Source: Collinsella sp.
GTDB lineage: Bacteria > Actinomycetota > Coriobacteriia > Coriobacteriales > Coriobacteriaceae
DNA length: 50,900 nucleotides
NCBI GenBank assembly: GCA_019414325.1
Contig: DXMG01000013.1
Span: 1-50,900, forward strand
Direction of reading: 5' to 3'
Position numbers and translations under genes: made by a program. Shown piece by piece: positions 15,421 to 24,313 of the stretch. The notes under the pieces were generated by a model, which was not told the origin of the DNA, made no database searches, and was given only the letters and a program-made list of their open reading frames with translations. Position 1 is the first letter of the stretch. Every line of letters begins with the position of its first letter.

Positions 15421-16377
15421 ATGAAGATTGCCCTGATCGAACCGTTGGGAGTACCCGAGCAGATCATCGACAGGCTCTCCGCACCCCTTAAGGACGCCGG
15501 CCATGAGTTTGTCTACTTCGACACCAAGACCACCGATACGGCCGAGCTTGCACAGCGCAGCGAGGGCGCCGAGGTCGTCATGATCGCCAACAACCCCTAC
15601 CCTGCCGAGGTCGTCGCCGGCGCCGATGCGCTCAAGATGATCGCCGTTGCCTTTACGGGCATCGACCACGTGGGGCTTTCCGCCTGCCGTGAGCGCGGTG
15701 TTGAGGTTCGCAACTGCGCCGGCTACTCCGACGTTTCGGTCGCCGAGCTCACCCTTGGCCTGACCATCGACGTGTTGCGCAAGGTGGTCGCCGCCGATGC
15801 CGCCGTCCGCAGCGGCAAGACGAGCGCCGGCCTAATGGGCGCCGAGATCCGCAACAAGACCGTGGGTATCGTGGGCTGCGGTAAGATCGGCTGCGCCACG
15901 GGTCGTCTCTTTAAGGCCTTTGGCGCCCACGTGCTGGGCTATGCCCGCCACGAGCATCCCGAGGCAGCCGAGGCCGGCATTGAGCAGGTTTCGCTCGAGC
16001 AGTTGCTCGCCGAGTCCGATATCGTAAGCCTGCACCTGCCTAACAATGACACCACGCGCAAGAGCTTTGGCACCGAGCAGTTCGCCCAGATGAAGGACGG
16101 TGCCGTCTTTATCAACTGCGCCCGCGGTGCCATCGTGGATAACGATGCCCTTGCCCAGGCACTCAACGACGATAAGCTCGCCGGTGCCGGCATCGACGTC
16201 TTTGATATGGAGCCGCCCATCCCCGCCGACTACGCGCTCGTCAACGCCAAGAACTGCACCTTCACGCCACATGTAGGCTTCCTTACGCACGAGGCTATGC
16301 AGCGCCGCGCCAAGATTGAGTTCGACAACGTCGTCGCCTACGTCGAGGGTCGCGCGCAAAACGTTTGCGAGCTATAG
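15421..16377 (+). CDS. D-2-hydroxyacid dehydrogenase
   Basis: A 318-residue NAD-dependent dehydrogenase of the D-isomer 2-hydroxyacid family. The Rossmann motif is GIVGCGKIG (149-157). The catalytic triad is R235 (NCARGAIVD), E264 (DVFDMEPP) and H284 (TPHVGF). The start is the ATG at 15421, preceded by GAGGAGT. It is a single-gene unit, divergent from the Fe-S protein gene and ending at the shared terminator 16465-16497. Relatives include glycerate, phosphoglycerate and D-lactate dehydrogenases, and the substrate cannot be chosen from sequence. A fermentative or hydroxypyruvate role is plausible. Confidence 0.88.
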   Translation: MKIALIEPLGVPEQIIDRLSAPLKDAGHEFVYFDTKTTDTAELAQRSEGAEVVMIANNPYPAEVVAGADALKMIAVAFTGIDHVGLSACRERGVEVRNCAGYSDVSVAELTLGLTIDVLRKVVAADAAVRSGKTSAGLMGAEIRNKTVGIVGCGKIGCATGRLFKAFGAHVLGYARHEHPEAAEAGIEQVSLEQLLAESDIVSLHLPNNDTTRKSFGTEQFAQMKDGAVFINCARGAIVDNDALAQALNDDKLAGAGIDVFDMEPPIPADYALVNAKNCTFTPHVGFLTHEAMQRRAKIEFDNVVAYVEGRAQNVCEL

Positions 16378-16464
16378 TCAAACGAGGGCGAGGCAAAACC
16401 TCATCGCAGGCCTACCCCGCCTTCTTTAGTTCAACTAACCTTGCCCCTTTGCACCATAGCAAAA

Positions 16465-16497
16465 AAGGGGCAAAGCCATCTGTTGGCTTTGCCCCTT
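16465..16497. terminator. bidirectional terminator between convergent genes
   Basis: AAGGGGCAAAGCC (16465-16477) and GGCTTTGCCCCTT (16485-16497) form a perfect 13-bp stem. On the minus strand TTTTTTGC follows, a strong terminator for the glycerol dehydrogenase-like gene. On the plus strand only a CCTTAGCTT tail follows, enough for a weaker stop of the hydroxyacid dehydrogenase transcript. Confidence 0.9.
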
Positions 16498-16509
16498 CCT
16501 TAGCTTGAT

Positions 16510-17610
16510 TTACTCATCCATGAGATAGTAGTGACCCAGCGCGTCAGCACCCAGGATGGCGTTTGCGACCATCTCGGGCGTCACCTCAAACGGCATGTTG
16601 CACATGGTGTCCTCGGGCGCGCACGCGGCCTCGGCAACAATCATGGCCTTCTCGCGCGTAACCTCGGCAACGCCTAGCTCCTTGAGCGTAACGGGCAGAC
16701 CCAGCTCAATGCAGAAGCCCAAGACTTCCTCGAGCTTCTCGGTCGGGGCATCCTCGAGTACCAGCTGGACGATGGTGCCGAAGGCGACCTTCTCGCCGTG
16801 ATACATGCTGTGGCACTCGGGCAGCATCGTCAGGCCATTGTGGATGGCATGAGCGGCAGCAAGGCCCGAGCTCTCAAAGCCAATGCCCGAAAGCAGCGTA
16901 TTGGCCTCGATGATGTGCTCGACGGCAGGCGTGAGCGCACCCTTCTCTAGCGCAACCTTGGCCTTGACACCGTCAGCCATAAGCGTCTCGTAGCAGAGCT
17001 TGGCGAGCGCCAGACCAGCCATGCCGCCCTTGCCGCCAGCGCAGGTGCCGCCGTCGGCATCGTGCGTCGCCTGAGCCTCGAAATAGGTTGCGAGCGCATC
17101 GCCCATACCGGAAACCGTCAGGCGCACCGGGCTCGCCGCGATAACCGTCGTATCCATAAGGACGATATTGGGGTTTGCCTTAAGGAAGAGGTACTTGTCG
17201 AACTGGCCGTCATCGGTATAGAGCACCGAAAGCGCCGAACACGGGGCATCGGTCGAAGCAATGGTGGGGCAAATGATAACCGGAGACTCCAGGTAATAGG
17301 CGACGGCCTTCGCGGTGTCGAGGATCTTGCCGCCACCGACGCCGACGATGATGTCGCAACCGTTGTCGCGAGCGAGCGCAACCAGGCGATCGACCTCGCC
17401 CTTGGAGCACTCGCCGTTAAAGTCCTCAAACAGCAGCTCGGCCTTGGCCTCGGCAAAACCGCCCTCGATCTTGGCACCGACGCGCTTCTTGCCCGAAGGC
17501 GTCACGATGACGAGGGCCTTAGCGCCGAGCGGCTCGACATAGGAGCCGAGCTTGGCTAGCTCGTCCGGACCCTGGATGTACTTGCTGGGGCTATTGAAGA
17601 TTGCAGCCAT
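16510..17610 (-). CDS. gldA: glycerol dehydrogenase-like iron/zinc alcohol dehydrogenase
   Basis: A 366-residue metal-dependent dehydrogenase of the GldA group, which converts glycerol to dihydroxyacetone with NAD. The dinucleotide motif is GVGGGKILDTAKAV. The metal ligands are in SGMGDALATYFEA (Asp), AAHAIHNGL (His) and CHSMYHGEKVAFG (His). Length is typical (about 365). The start is the ATG at 17610 with only a weak GGGA upstream. It follows the iron alcohol dehydrogenase gene on the same strand, but a terminator stands between them, so the two are probably separate units. Related family members act on 1,2-propanediol or hydroxyacetone. Confidence 0.9.
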   Translation of the reverse strand: MAAIFNSPSKYIQGPDELAKLGSYVEPLGAKALVIVTPSGKKRVGAKIEGGFAEAKAELLFEDFNGECSKGEVDRLVALARDNGCDIIVGVGGGKILDTAKAVAYYLESPVIICPTIASTDAPCSALSVLYTDDGQFDKYLFLKANPNIVLMDTTVIAASPVRLTVSGMGDALATYFEAQATHDADGGTCAGGKGGMAGLALAKLCYETLMADGVKAKVALEKGALTPAVEHIIEANTLLSGIGFESSGLAAAHAIHNGLTMLPECHSMYHGEKVAFGTIVQLVLEDAPTEKLEEVLGFCIELGLPVTLKELGVAEVTREKAMIVAEAACAPEDTMCNMPFEVTPEMVANAILGADALGHYYLMDE

Positions 17611-17630
17611 AACTATCCCATTCTCTAAAA

Positions 17631-17666
17631 AAGAAAGGGGCTCCGTACAGATACGTGCGGAGCCCC
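17631..17666 (-). terminator. terminator of the iron alcohol dehydrogenase gene
   Basis: GGGGCTCCGTAC (17637-17648) pairs with GTGCGGAGCCCC (17655-17666), with one wobble. Read on the minus strand it is followed by TTTCTTTTTT. It separates two leftward dehydrogenase genes. Confidence 0.9.
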
Positions 17667-17688
17667 TCGTTACGATAACAAGAGTCGA

Positions 17689-18912
17689 TTAGAAATCGAT
17701 GTCGGTGTCGTAGTAGCAGGCCTTGAGAATCTTCTCGAAGTCGGCAGCCTTGGTCTCACGCGGGTTCTCGGGCGTGCAGGCGTCCTGCTCGGCGTTCGCG
17801 GCGATCTCGGGCAGCTTGGCGAGGAACTCCTCCTCGGAAACCATCTGCGGGTTCTCGGCGTCGACCTTCACGCCACCATTCGCGTAATCCTTGATGGACT
17901 GCGGAATGTTGAGCTGGTCGTTGAGGTCGCGAATCTTCTGGACGAGCGCGGCGATGAGCTCCTCGTTGGTCTCGCCGGGAAGGTGCAGGATCTCCTTGGC
18001 CACGTAAGCGTAACGCTCGGCAGCACGCGGGTCCTTGGAGTTCCACTGGATGACCTTGCCCAGGTACATGGCGTTGGCGGCACCGTGGATGATGTGGCCG
18101 TTCTCGAAGGCAGCACCGGTCTTGTGAGCCATGGAGTGAACGATGCCGAGCAGGCCCGAAGAGAAGGCGATACCGGCGATGCACTGAGCCTCGTGCATGT
18201 GCTGACGGGCCTCATGGTCGCCAGCATAGGACTTGGGCAGCCACTCGACGATCTCGCGGATGCCGTGCAGGGCGTTGGCGTCGGTGAACATAGAGGCGCA
18301 GGTGGAAACGTAGGCCTCCATGCAGTGGGTCAGAGCATCCATGCCGGTGTGAGCGCACAGCTTGGCGGGCATGGTATAGGTGAGCTCGGGGTCGACGATG
18401 GCGACATCAGGGGTGATGTTGAAGTCGGCCAGCGGGTACTTGATGCCCTTGGCGTAGTCGGTAATGACGGAGAACGCGGTGACCTCGGTAGCGGTGCCTG
18501 AGGTAGAGGAAATGGCGCAGAAATGAGCCTTCTGACGCAGCTCGGGGAAGCTGAACGGCTGGATGATGTTATCGAAGGACTCCTCGGGATACTCGTAGAA
18601 GACCCACATGGCCTTAGCGGCATCGATGGGCGAGCCGCCACCGATGGCGATAATCCAGTCGGGCTCGAACTCGCGCATGGCCTCGGCGCCCTTCATGACC
18701 GTCTCGATGGACGGGTCGGACTCGACGCCCTCGAACAGCTTGACCTCGAAACCGCCTTCCTTAAGGTCGTTCTCGACGTCCTGCAGGAACCCGCCGCGGC
18801 GCATAGAGCTGCCGCCAGAAACGATGATGGCCTTCTTGCCCTTGAGGTTCTTCACCTCGTGGCGAGCGCCCTCACCAAAGTACAGATCGCGAGGATTGGT
18901 AAAACGTCCCAT
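17689..18912 (-). CDS. iron-containing alcohol dehydrogenase (group III)
   Basis: A 407-residue cytoplasmic dehydrogenase of the iron-activated family that also includes butanol and 1,3-propanediol dehydrogenases. The NAD motif is GGGSPIDAAKAM. The iron site is spread over MDALTHCMEAY (Asp), HSMAHKTGAAF (His) and GHIIHGAANAM (His). SSTSGTATEVTAFSVIT is a standard family stretch. The start is the ATG at 18912, preceded by TAGGAGG; an upstream ATG at 18963 lies in the leader. The leader carries a TAACGGAG/CTCCGTTA hairpin (18953-18979). A fermentative aldehyde-reducing role in redox balance is likely (inference). Confidence 0.92.
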   Translation of the reverse strand: MGRFTNPRDLYFGEGARHEVKNLKGKKAIIVSGGSSMRRGGFLQDVENDLKEGGFEVKLFEGVESDPSIETVMKGAEAMREFEPDWIIAIGGGSPIDAAKAMWVFYEYPEESFDNIIQPFSFPELRQKAHFCAISSTSGTATEVTAFSVITDYAKGIKYPLADFNITPDVAIVDPELTYTMPAKLCAHTGMDALTHCMEAYVSTCASMFTDANALHGIREIVEWLPKSYAGDHEARQHMHEAQCIAGIAFSSGLLGIVHSMAHKTGAAFENGHIIHGAANAMYLGKVIQWNSKDPRAAERYAYVAKEILHLPGETNEELIAALVQKIRDLNDQLNIPQSIKDYANGGVKVDAENPQMVSEEEFLAKLPEIAANAEQDACTPENPRETKAADFEKILKACYYDTDIDF

Positions 18913-19412
18913 ACTGTGCCTCCTAAACAAGCCCCTCTTAGACTTGCGTATATAACGGAGCACCCAATTGGCTCCGTTAGGACCGGTTTGCGCGTTGCCG
19001 GCGATGACAATGCGCGATGTCTAAACGTCTCAACGCTCAGACAAACACTATTTTACCGTTCTGGTTGGTCAGTTATTCACCTAAAGCCGCCAATGATGAA
19101 ACGTTTTTTCTATCCCTGAAGACCCTTGTGCGGCATTCATACTCCCAAGCTGGGCAAACGTTTTATCAAGGTTGACTACATATCCCGGGCAGGACGGTGC
19201 CCCTCCAAAATATGCACCGTTCGCCGCCAAAAATCGACCGTTTGCGGCACCGTGATACCACTCGGTCGTCCAAGGTGCCGACATTTGTGCGACATCCGTC
19301 TTCGTGGTGCAAAGGTGCAAGTCCAAGTGCGGCACCCCCGGTGTGCCACATGCGGGTAAACTAGAACCTTATATAGAAACATTTGAACCCTAACCGCAGC
19401 AAAGGAGGCCCC
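18913..19412. other. 500-bp divergent intergenic region
   Basis: No gene is supported. The region holds the TAACGGAG hairpin (18953-18979) in the dehydrogenase leader. Several copies of a GTGCGGCA-type octamer lie near 19127, 19236 and 19327; the last is half of an imperfect dyad with TGCCACAT. The same octamer builds the hairpin at 31148-31185. An AT-rich TTATATAG around 19370 may be the -10 region of the rightward operon. Confidence 0.4.
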
Positions 19413-20489
19413 ATGGCATTCGATCCCATTCAAGAGGATTGCCATCGCCTCGTTCTTGAGGCCTTGCGCCGCGACAATATCCCGCTCACCGACGCTGCCG
19501 CCGTAGAGCGTCTGATGGAACAATTCACCCGCAACCCCGCACCGCTCATCGTGCACGACCGCGACCGCGCCGGGCACCTCATTGCCAAGGTGGTCGAGGC
19601 TGTCGACTACCGCATTCCCTTTATCCCTGACGATACCCAGGCAGAGCAAGAAGAGGCAGCTGCCGAGAACATGCTCCGCGAGGCAGCCGCGCTCGACCCC
19701 ACCAACTGGGACGCTCAGCGCATGCTGACCGCCCTCACCGCCGAATCCAACGAGGAATACGTGCAGTATCTGGTGTCCAAGTGCGACGAGGTGGAGCATG
19801 ACCTGGCGCTCAAAATCGCCTCGGCGCAGGACCCCTACGAGCGTGAGGCCGCAGGCGACCTTACGCGCCGCCCCTATCTGCGCTGGCTTGCCGCCCTTGC
19901 GTCACGCGCGCTCATTAGCGGCCGCTATCGCATGTCGCTCGAAGCCGCAAACCGCAGCCTCGACTTTGCCCCCAACGACCCCGCCGGTGTCCGCCACACC
20001 GCGATGCTCGCCATGGCAAAGCTCGAATACCCCGCCGAGGAGCTCAAGCGCTTTCGCTCTGCCCACTCCGTCCCCTATCTCGCCAACACGCCGCTGCGCC
20101 GTCGTCCCAAGGATGCGGAGCGCGACTTGGACCCGTGGACGCTCATCGCGCTGATGAGCGCTGCCTGGCGCGAGCTGGACTACGAGGGCGCCGAGCACTA
20201 TTTGCGCATCCTTGCGCGCTCGTGTCCGCACGCAGCCGAGGCACTCTACTTCCAAACCGAGTTTCCCGATGGCGTCTATGCCCGCGTCAACGTGGGTGTG
20301 GGCTCCACCGACGAACTTGTCCTTGCGCTGTCCGAGGCGACGCCGGTACTGCAGGAGGGCCTGGGCGCCCCCGACAACGCCAGTTTTGCCGCCTGGGTCG
20401 CCACCAACGATATCGTGCGTTCCCAAATCGATGAGCGCATACTGCGGGCGGCCGAGCAGGGTTTGCCGTTTAAGGGAGGAGACCTCTAA
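19413..20489 (+). CDS. TPR-like helical-repeat protein of unknown function
   Basis: A 358-residue soluble protein that appears all-helical, with TPR-like degenerate repeats. Examples are YRMSLEAANRSLDFAPNDPA, AEHYLRILARSCPHAAEALY and MLREAAALDPTNWDAQRM. No signal peptide or membrane segment is seen. The start is the ATG at 19413, preceded by AAAGGAGG. It overlaps the next gene by one base (TAATG). That gene encodes a similar-sized helical protein sharing the (I/A)S-x-RYR motif and a C-terminal Trp/Pro-rich part, so the two look like diverged paralogues that may pair. Directly downstream lies the MurT-GatD fusion, which suggests a cell-envelope link (inference). Function unknown. Confidence 0.75.
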   Translation: MAFDPIQEDCHRLVLEALRRDNIPLTDAAAVERLMEQFTRNPAPLIVHDRDRAGHLIAKVVEAVDYRIPFIPDDTQAEQEEAAAENMLREAAALDPTNWDAQRMLTALTAESNEEYVQYLVSKCDEVEHDLALKIASAQDPYEREAAGDLTRRPYLRWLAALASRALISGRYRMSLEAANRSLDFAPNDPAGVRHTAMLAMAKLEYPAEELKRFRSAHSVPYLANTPLRRRPKDAERDLDPWTLIALMSAAWRELDYEGAEHYLRILARSCPHAAEALYFQTEFPDGVYARVNVGVGSTDELVLALSEATPVLQEGLGAPDNASFAAWVATNDIVRSQIDERILRAAEQGLPFKGGDL

Positions 20490-21532
20490 TGGATCCGAGC
20501 GTCTACATCCCCGCCTACCTGGAGCGCACCTATCTGGCGTCGCACCCCGAACTCACCGATGCAGCACGCGAGCTTGTCCATAACGACGTGAGCGTCAACC
20601 CTCATAAGTATGCGCAGACCGAGCATGCTCAGGCACTGCTGTCCTACGCCGGTGTTCATCGCCACCTGCTCGACGAGCTCCATCGCATCGAGGACATGGG
20701 CAGTGACGAGGAGTTCGAACAGACGCGTAATCGCCTGTTCGACGACATGCGCGATGAGCTGCTCAAAATTGTCCGCGTCGATGCACTGGCCGTCGACGCG
20801 CAGCTGCTCGCCATCATCCTGGCCGACACGCCCGTTGACGCCTGCCTGGGTGACCTGATGAAGCTCGAGGCGACCACGGCCGATTACCTGCAGCAAAGCG
20901 TGCCCGGGTTCGACATGGAGGCCCCGCACTACTGGGCCAATAATGTTTTGGCCGACGGTGTCACCGCAGCAGACCTTACCGTGAGCGAGCCGGCTCTTAT
21001 CGGGTGGCTTCACACACTCGAGGCCATCTCGCAGCTGTGCATGGCGAGCGCCCGTTACCGTGCTGCCGCCAACTACGCCCGCCGCGTCCTTAAGGCGGAA
21101 GGCTACCCCACCCGAGCCGCAGGCACCGTGTTGCTCGCTCTCGCTCGTCTGGAAGACCAGGACGGCTTTTTTGCCCTGGCCCACCAGCTCGAGGAAGAGA
21201 TCGGGGCTGACGCGCTCGAGAACTCTCCTTGGTATCTGCTCGCCCGCACGATTCTGCTGTTCAAAACAAACAAGATGCGCCCGGCGACACGCGCGCTGCG
21301 TGAGTTTGCCAACCGTTGCGAGGGCGGTGCATTCTTCTTACTGAACCCCATGTACCAGACACCGTACCTTCCCTGCCGGCCCGAGCCACGCGATCCCTGG
21401 GATCTTTCGCATCAGGCCGTTTGGGAAGCGGACGGTATTATCTCGGACACTCCCGACTTTGCCCCCTGGGCCAATGCCTGCGAAGATGTGTCGCAGCTTG
21501 CCCAGGAATTTGCGCGCCGCTACGGTTTTTAG
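20489..21532 (+). CDS. second TPR-like protein, probable paralogue
   Basis: A 347-residue, mostly helical soluble protein. It contains ASARYRAAANYARRVL and a tandem helical repeat pattern through about 180-290, then a Pro/Trp-rich C-terminus (PCRPEPRDPWDLSHQAVW). The start is the ATG at 20489, overlapping the stop of the preceding gene by one base, which implies translational coupling. The GGGAGGAG ribosome site lies inside the upstream gene. It ends 45 bp before the MurT-GatD gene, so all three are likely one operon. No catalytic motif is recognised; an adaptor or scaffold role is possible but unproven. Confidence 0.75.
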   Translation: MDPSVYIPAYLERTYLASHPELTDAARELVHNDVSVNPHKYAQTEHAQALLSYAGVHRHLLDELHRIEDMGSDEEFEQTRNRLFDDMRDELLKIVRVDALAVDAQLLAIILADTPVDACLGDLMKLEATTADYLQQSVPGFDMEAPHYWANNVLADGVTAADLTVSEPALIGWLHTLEAISQLCMASARYRAAANYARRVLKAEGYPTRAAGTVLLALARLEDQDGFFALAHQLEEEIGADALENSPWYLLARTILLFKTNKMRPATRALREFANRCEGGAFFLLNPMYQTPYLPCRPEPRDPWDLSHQAVWEADGIISDTPDFAPWANACEDVSQLAQEFARRYGF

Positions 21533-21577
21533 CGACGCGATCGCCCCGACCATGTCATCTATGTTAGGAACGGCTTC

Positions 21578-23755
21578 ATGAACCTCCGCTCATCTCTTGC
21601 CTGCACCTCGAGCGATATCGCCCGCTGGGGGCTGCGCTCCGTCCTTAAGCGCCAGGGCGGCGTACTCCCCGGCCGCATCGCCATGAAGATCGACCCCGAG
21701 CTGCTGAGCGACCTCGCCGGCCTTGTCGACCGCAGCGTGGTGATCACCGGCACCAACGGTAAGACCACCACCTCCAACCTCATCGCCGACGCCGTTGCCG
21801 CCAGCGGCGCCACCGTGGTATGCAACCGCGCCGGCAACAATATGGAGCCTGGTGTGGTGGGTGCTCTGCTCGAGGCCCGCGGCGGCCTTAAGCACACCAG
21901 CAGCGGTAAGCGCGTGGGCGTTTTTGAGTGTGACGAGCTCTACACCGTACGCGTTCTGCCCAAGCTCAAGCCGACGTACTTTGTGCTGCTCAACCTGTTC
22001 CGCGACCAGCTGGATCGCTATGGCGAGATCGATCACACCCAGGAGGTCATCGCCCATGCGTTGGAGCTCTCTCCGGCAACAACGCTCATCTACAACGCAG
22101 ACGACCCGCTGTGTGCCGCGATCGCCGCACGCGTTCCCAATGCAAACATCGCCTTTGGCATCGACGGCGCCACCAACACCGAGTCCGACCGTATTAGCGA
22201 TTCGCGCTTTTGCTCACAGTGCAACGCGCCGCTGGAGTATGACTACGTGCAATACGGCCAGCTCGGCGCCTACCATTGCCCCTCGTGCGGCTGGGCCCGC
22301 CCTGCGCTTGTCCGTCGCGTGACGGGCGTGGAGCTCGGCTGCGACGGCTATGGTTTCGACCTGGTCTTTGGATCTGCGCCCGACGCGGCTGCCGTACACA
22401 TCGCCACACGCTACAACGGTCTGTACATGGTCTACAACGTTGCCGCCGCATTCTTTGCCGCACATGAGTTAGGCGTGGATGCGGCGCACCTGCAGCCCAC
22501 GCTCGATGCCTATGTGCCCGCCGGTGGTCGTATGGGGCGCTGGGATATCGCCGGCCGCACCGTCGAGGCCAACCTGGCTAAGAATCCCGTGGGCTTCGAT
22601 CGCCAGATCCAGTCCATTAAGACGGCGGGCGGCAGGCTCTGCGCTTTCTTCCTCAACGACAACGATGCCGACGGCCACGATGTATCGTGGATCTACGACG
22701 TCGACTTTGAGCGCATCGCCGACACGCCGGGTCTTGTCGCCTTTGCCGGAGGCACGCGCGCGCACGACATGCAGGTACGCCTCAAGTACGCCGGCATCGA
22801 TGCCGCGATTATCTCGGACGTCGCGCAGGCAATTGGCGCCGTTGCGGATGAAGCCGCAGGCGACACTTTCTATGCCGTCGCCAACTACACGGCCTTCCCG
22901 CCGCTGGTCAAAGAACTCGACGGGCTGAAAGGCGCCACCGCCGACGCTGTTGCCGGGCGCGCCGTAGCCCGTGCCGACGGCAGCGCTGTCCCCACGGATA
23001 TTGCGCCGGTCGAGCTTTCGCGCCCGCTGCGCATCGTCTACCTGTATCCCGATGCCCTTAACCTCTACGGCGACGGCGGCAACGTTATCGCGCTCGAGCG
23101 CCGTTGCGCCTGGCGCGGCATTCCCGTGCGCGTGGACGAGGTCCGTATGGGCGAGTCACTCGATCTCATCGATGCCGATATCGTCATGATGGGTGGCGGC
23201 TCCGACCGCGACCAGCTAGCCGTGGCACACGAGCTGCTCGCCCAAAAAGACAAGGTCGCGGCCTATGTTGAGGATAGCGGCTCGCTGCTTGCCATCTGTG
23301 GCAGCTATCAGCTGCTCGGCCGTTCGTACTACATGGGCGACGATCGCATTGAGGGCCTGGGCGTCATTGCCGCCGAAACCGTACGTGGATCCGATCGCCT
23401 GATCGGCAACGTAGCCGTCAAAACCGATCTGGCACCTGAGCCCTTTGTGGGATTCGAGAACCATGGCGGCCGCACGCTTTTGGACGCCGATGCCACGCCG
23501 CTCGGAACGTCCGTCGTCGCGGGCACCGGCAACAACGGCGACGATGGCTTTGAGGGCCTGATCTACAAGGGCGTCATCGGCACGTACCTGCACGGACCGG
23601 CACTGCCCAAGAACCCCGAGCTCGCCGACTGGCTGATCGCCCATGCCCTCGAGCGCCGTGGCGATGCACAGGCCGCCGCCCTGCTGCCGCTCAAGCCCCT
23701 CGACGGCACCTACGAGCACGCCGCCCACGACGCCGCCATGAAGCTCCTCCCCTAG
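21578..23755 (+). CDS. MurT-GatD fusion, lipid II isoglutaminyl synthase
   Basis: A 725-residue single chain that joins two enzymes normally encoded separately. Residues 1-460 are MurT: the ATP loop GTNGKTTTS at 58-66, a Cys4 zinc ribbon (C212, C215, C234, C237) that marks MurT among Mur ligases, and a DUF1727 C-terminus. Residues 483-720 are GatD, a class I glutaminase-like domain with nucleophile C574 in AICGSYQLLG and H672 in GTYLHGP. MurT-GatD amidates the D-Glu of lipid II to D-isoglutamine, which is needed for efficient cross-linking in Gram-positives. The linker (about 460-482) is Ala/Val-rich. No frameshift or internal stop separates the halves. The start is the ATG at 21578 with a GGAAC upstream. 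It is the last gene before the terminator 23762-23800. Confidence 0.92.
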   Translation: MNLRSSLACTSSDIARWGLRSVLKRQGGVLPGRIAMKIDPELLSDLAGLVDRSVVITGTNGKTTTSNLIADAVAASGATVVCNRAGNNMEPGVVGALLEARGGLKHTSSGKRVGVFECDELYTVRVLPKLKPTYFVLLNLFRDQLDRYGEIDHTQEVIAHALELSPATTLIYNADDPLCAAIAARVPNANIAFGIDGATNTESDRISDSRFCSQCNAPLEYDYVQYGQLGAYHCPSCGWARPALVRRVTGVELGCDGYGFDLVFGSAPDAAAVHIATRYNGLYMVYNVAAAFFAAHELGVDAAHLQPTLDAYVPAGGRMGRWDIAGRTVEANLAKNPVGFDRQIQSIKTAGGRLCAFFLNDNDADGHDVSWIYDVDFERIADTPGLVAFAGGTRAHDMQVRLKYAGIDAAIISDVAQAIGAVADEAAGDTFYAVANYTAFPPLVKELDGLKGATADAVAGRAVARADGSAVPTDIAPVELSRPLRIVYLYPDALNLYGDGGNVIALERRCAWRGIPVRVDEVRMGESLDLIDADIVMMGGGSDRDQLAVAHELLAQKDKVAAYVEDSGSLLAICGSYQLLGRSYYMGDDRIEGLGVIAAETVRGSDRLIGNVAVKTDLAPEPFVGFENHGGRTLLDADATPLGTSVVAGTGNNGDDGFEGLIYKGVIGTYLHGPALPKNPELADWLIAHALERRGDAQAAALLPLKPLDGTYEHAAHDAAMKLLP

Positions 23756-23761
23756 CGCCCC

Positions 23762-23800
23762 ACCACCACAAAGGGGACAGGCACCTTTGTGGTGGTTTTT
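23762..23800 (+). terminator. terminator after MurT-GatD
   Basis: ACCACCACAAAGG (23762-23774) pairs with CCTTTGTGGTGGT (23784-23796), and TTTTT follows. The loop GGACAGGCA resembles the hairpin at 48046-48077. Confidence 0.9.
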
Positions 23801-23817
23801 CAGTTTGCCAACGATAT

Positions 23818-23845
23818 GTGAACGACTAAAAAAGTCTGCTATACT
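23818..23845 (+). promoter_or_regulatory. promoter of tRNA-Glu
   Basis: GTGAAC (23818-23823), a 16-bp spacer and TATACT (23840-23845) with an extended TGC in front give a good housekeeping promoter. Transcription would start a few bases before the mature tRNA at 23856. Confidence 0.6.
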
Positions 23846-23855
23846 CTTTCCCGCT

Positions 23856-23932
23856 GTCCCCATCGTCTAGCGGCCAAGGACGCCACCCTTTCAAGGTGGA
23901 TATCGCGGGTTCGAATCCCGCTGGGGGCACCA
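23856..23932 (+). tRNA. tRNA-Glu (UUC)
   Basis: A full cloverleaf is visible. The acceptor GTCCCCA pairs with TGGGGGC, the anticodon stem CCACC pairs with GGTGG and encloses the loop CTTTCAA with anticodon TTC at 23890-23892, and the T-arm is GCGGGTTCGAATCCCGC. CCA is encoded at 23930-23932. It is a single-gene unit with its own promoter and terminator. This tRNA decodes glutamate codons. Confidence 0.97.
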
Positions 23933-23945
23933 TTTGAAATGTGAA

Positions 23946-23975
23946 GCCCGTTACCAATTCGGTAGCGGGCTTTTT
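23946..23975 (+). terminator. terminator of tRNA-Glu
   Basis: GCCCGTTACC (23946-23955) pairs with GGTAGCGGGC (23961-23970), with one G-T wobble, and TTTTT follows. It starts 14 bases after the encoded CCA. Confidence 0.9.
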
Positions 23976-24039
23976 GCTACCGATATGCCGGGATTCGGAC
24001 CCGGCAGGGTGCGGATCCCGGCATCTTCCGATGGACCAT

Positions 24040-24254
24040 GGGCAAAAAATGGCAAATATGAGTACTGTTACCGATTTAGTAACAGCGATTTCATGCCTTC
24101 AGAAATCGATTTAGACGTCAGGTGTCCTACGGCGAAAGAATTGCAGGCGTTTATCAGCTAAGTACTTGGACATATGTTGCGTAATACTGCATATTTTGCA
24201 AAAAGATAATGCTACAGGACTTGTGACAGTACTCATATTTGACGTTTTTTGCCC
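24040..24254. repeat. 215-bp MITE-like element with 32-bp inverted ends
   Basis: The left arm 24040-24071 (opening GGGCAAAAAATGG, then CAAATATGAGTACTGT) matches the reverse complement of the right arm 24223-24254 at 29 of 32 positions. The interior is AT-rich and contains short local hairpins (GTTAC/GTAAC) and a short open frame without recognised similarity. No target duplication is obvious. It lies between tRNA-Glu and the glutamine synthetase terminator. A mobile non-autonomous element or a repeated structured RNA is likely (inference). Confidence 0.6.
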
Positions 24255-24313
24255 TCGCCCCCTTATTACGTGGGCGAATCAGTTGCAAAACGGACTCCTA
24301 AGCGCTCTTCGCA

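Noticed and set aside
23934..24161. 75-codon open frame overlapping the left end of the 215-bp element
   Set aside because: It begins in the tRNA terminator and reads across the inverted repeat; no ribosome site or known family. Kept only as part of the repeat description.
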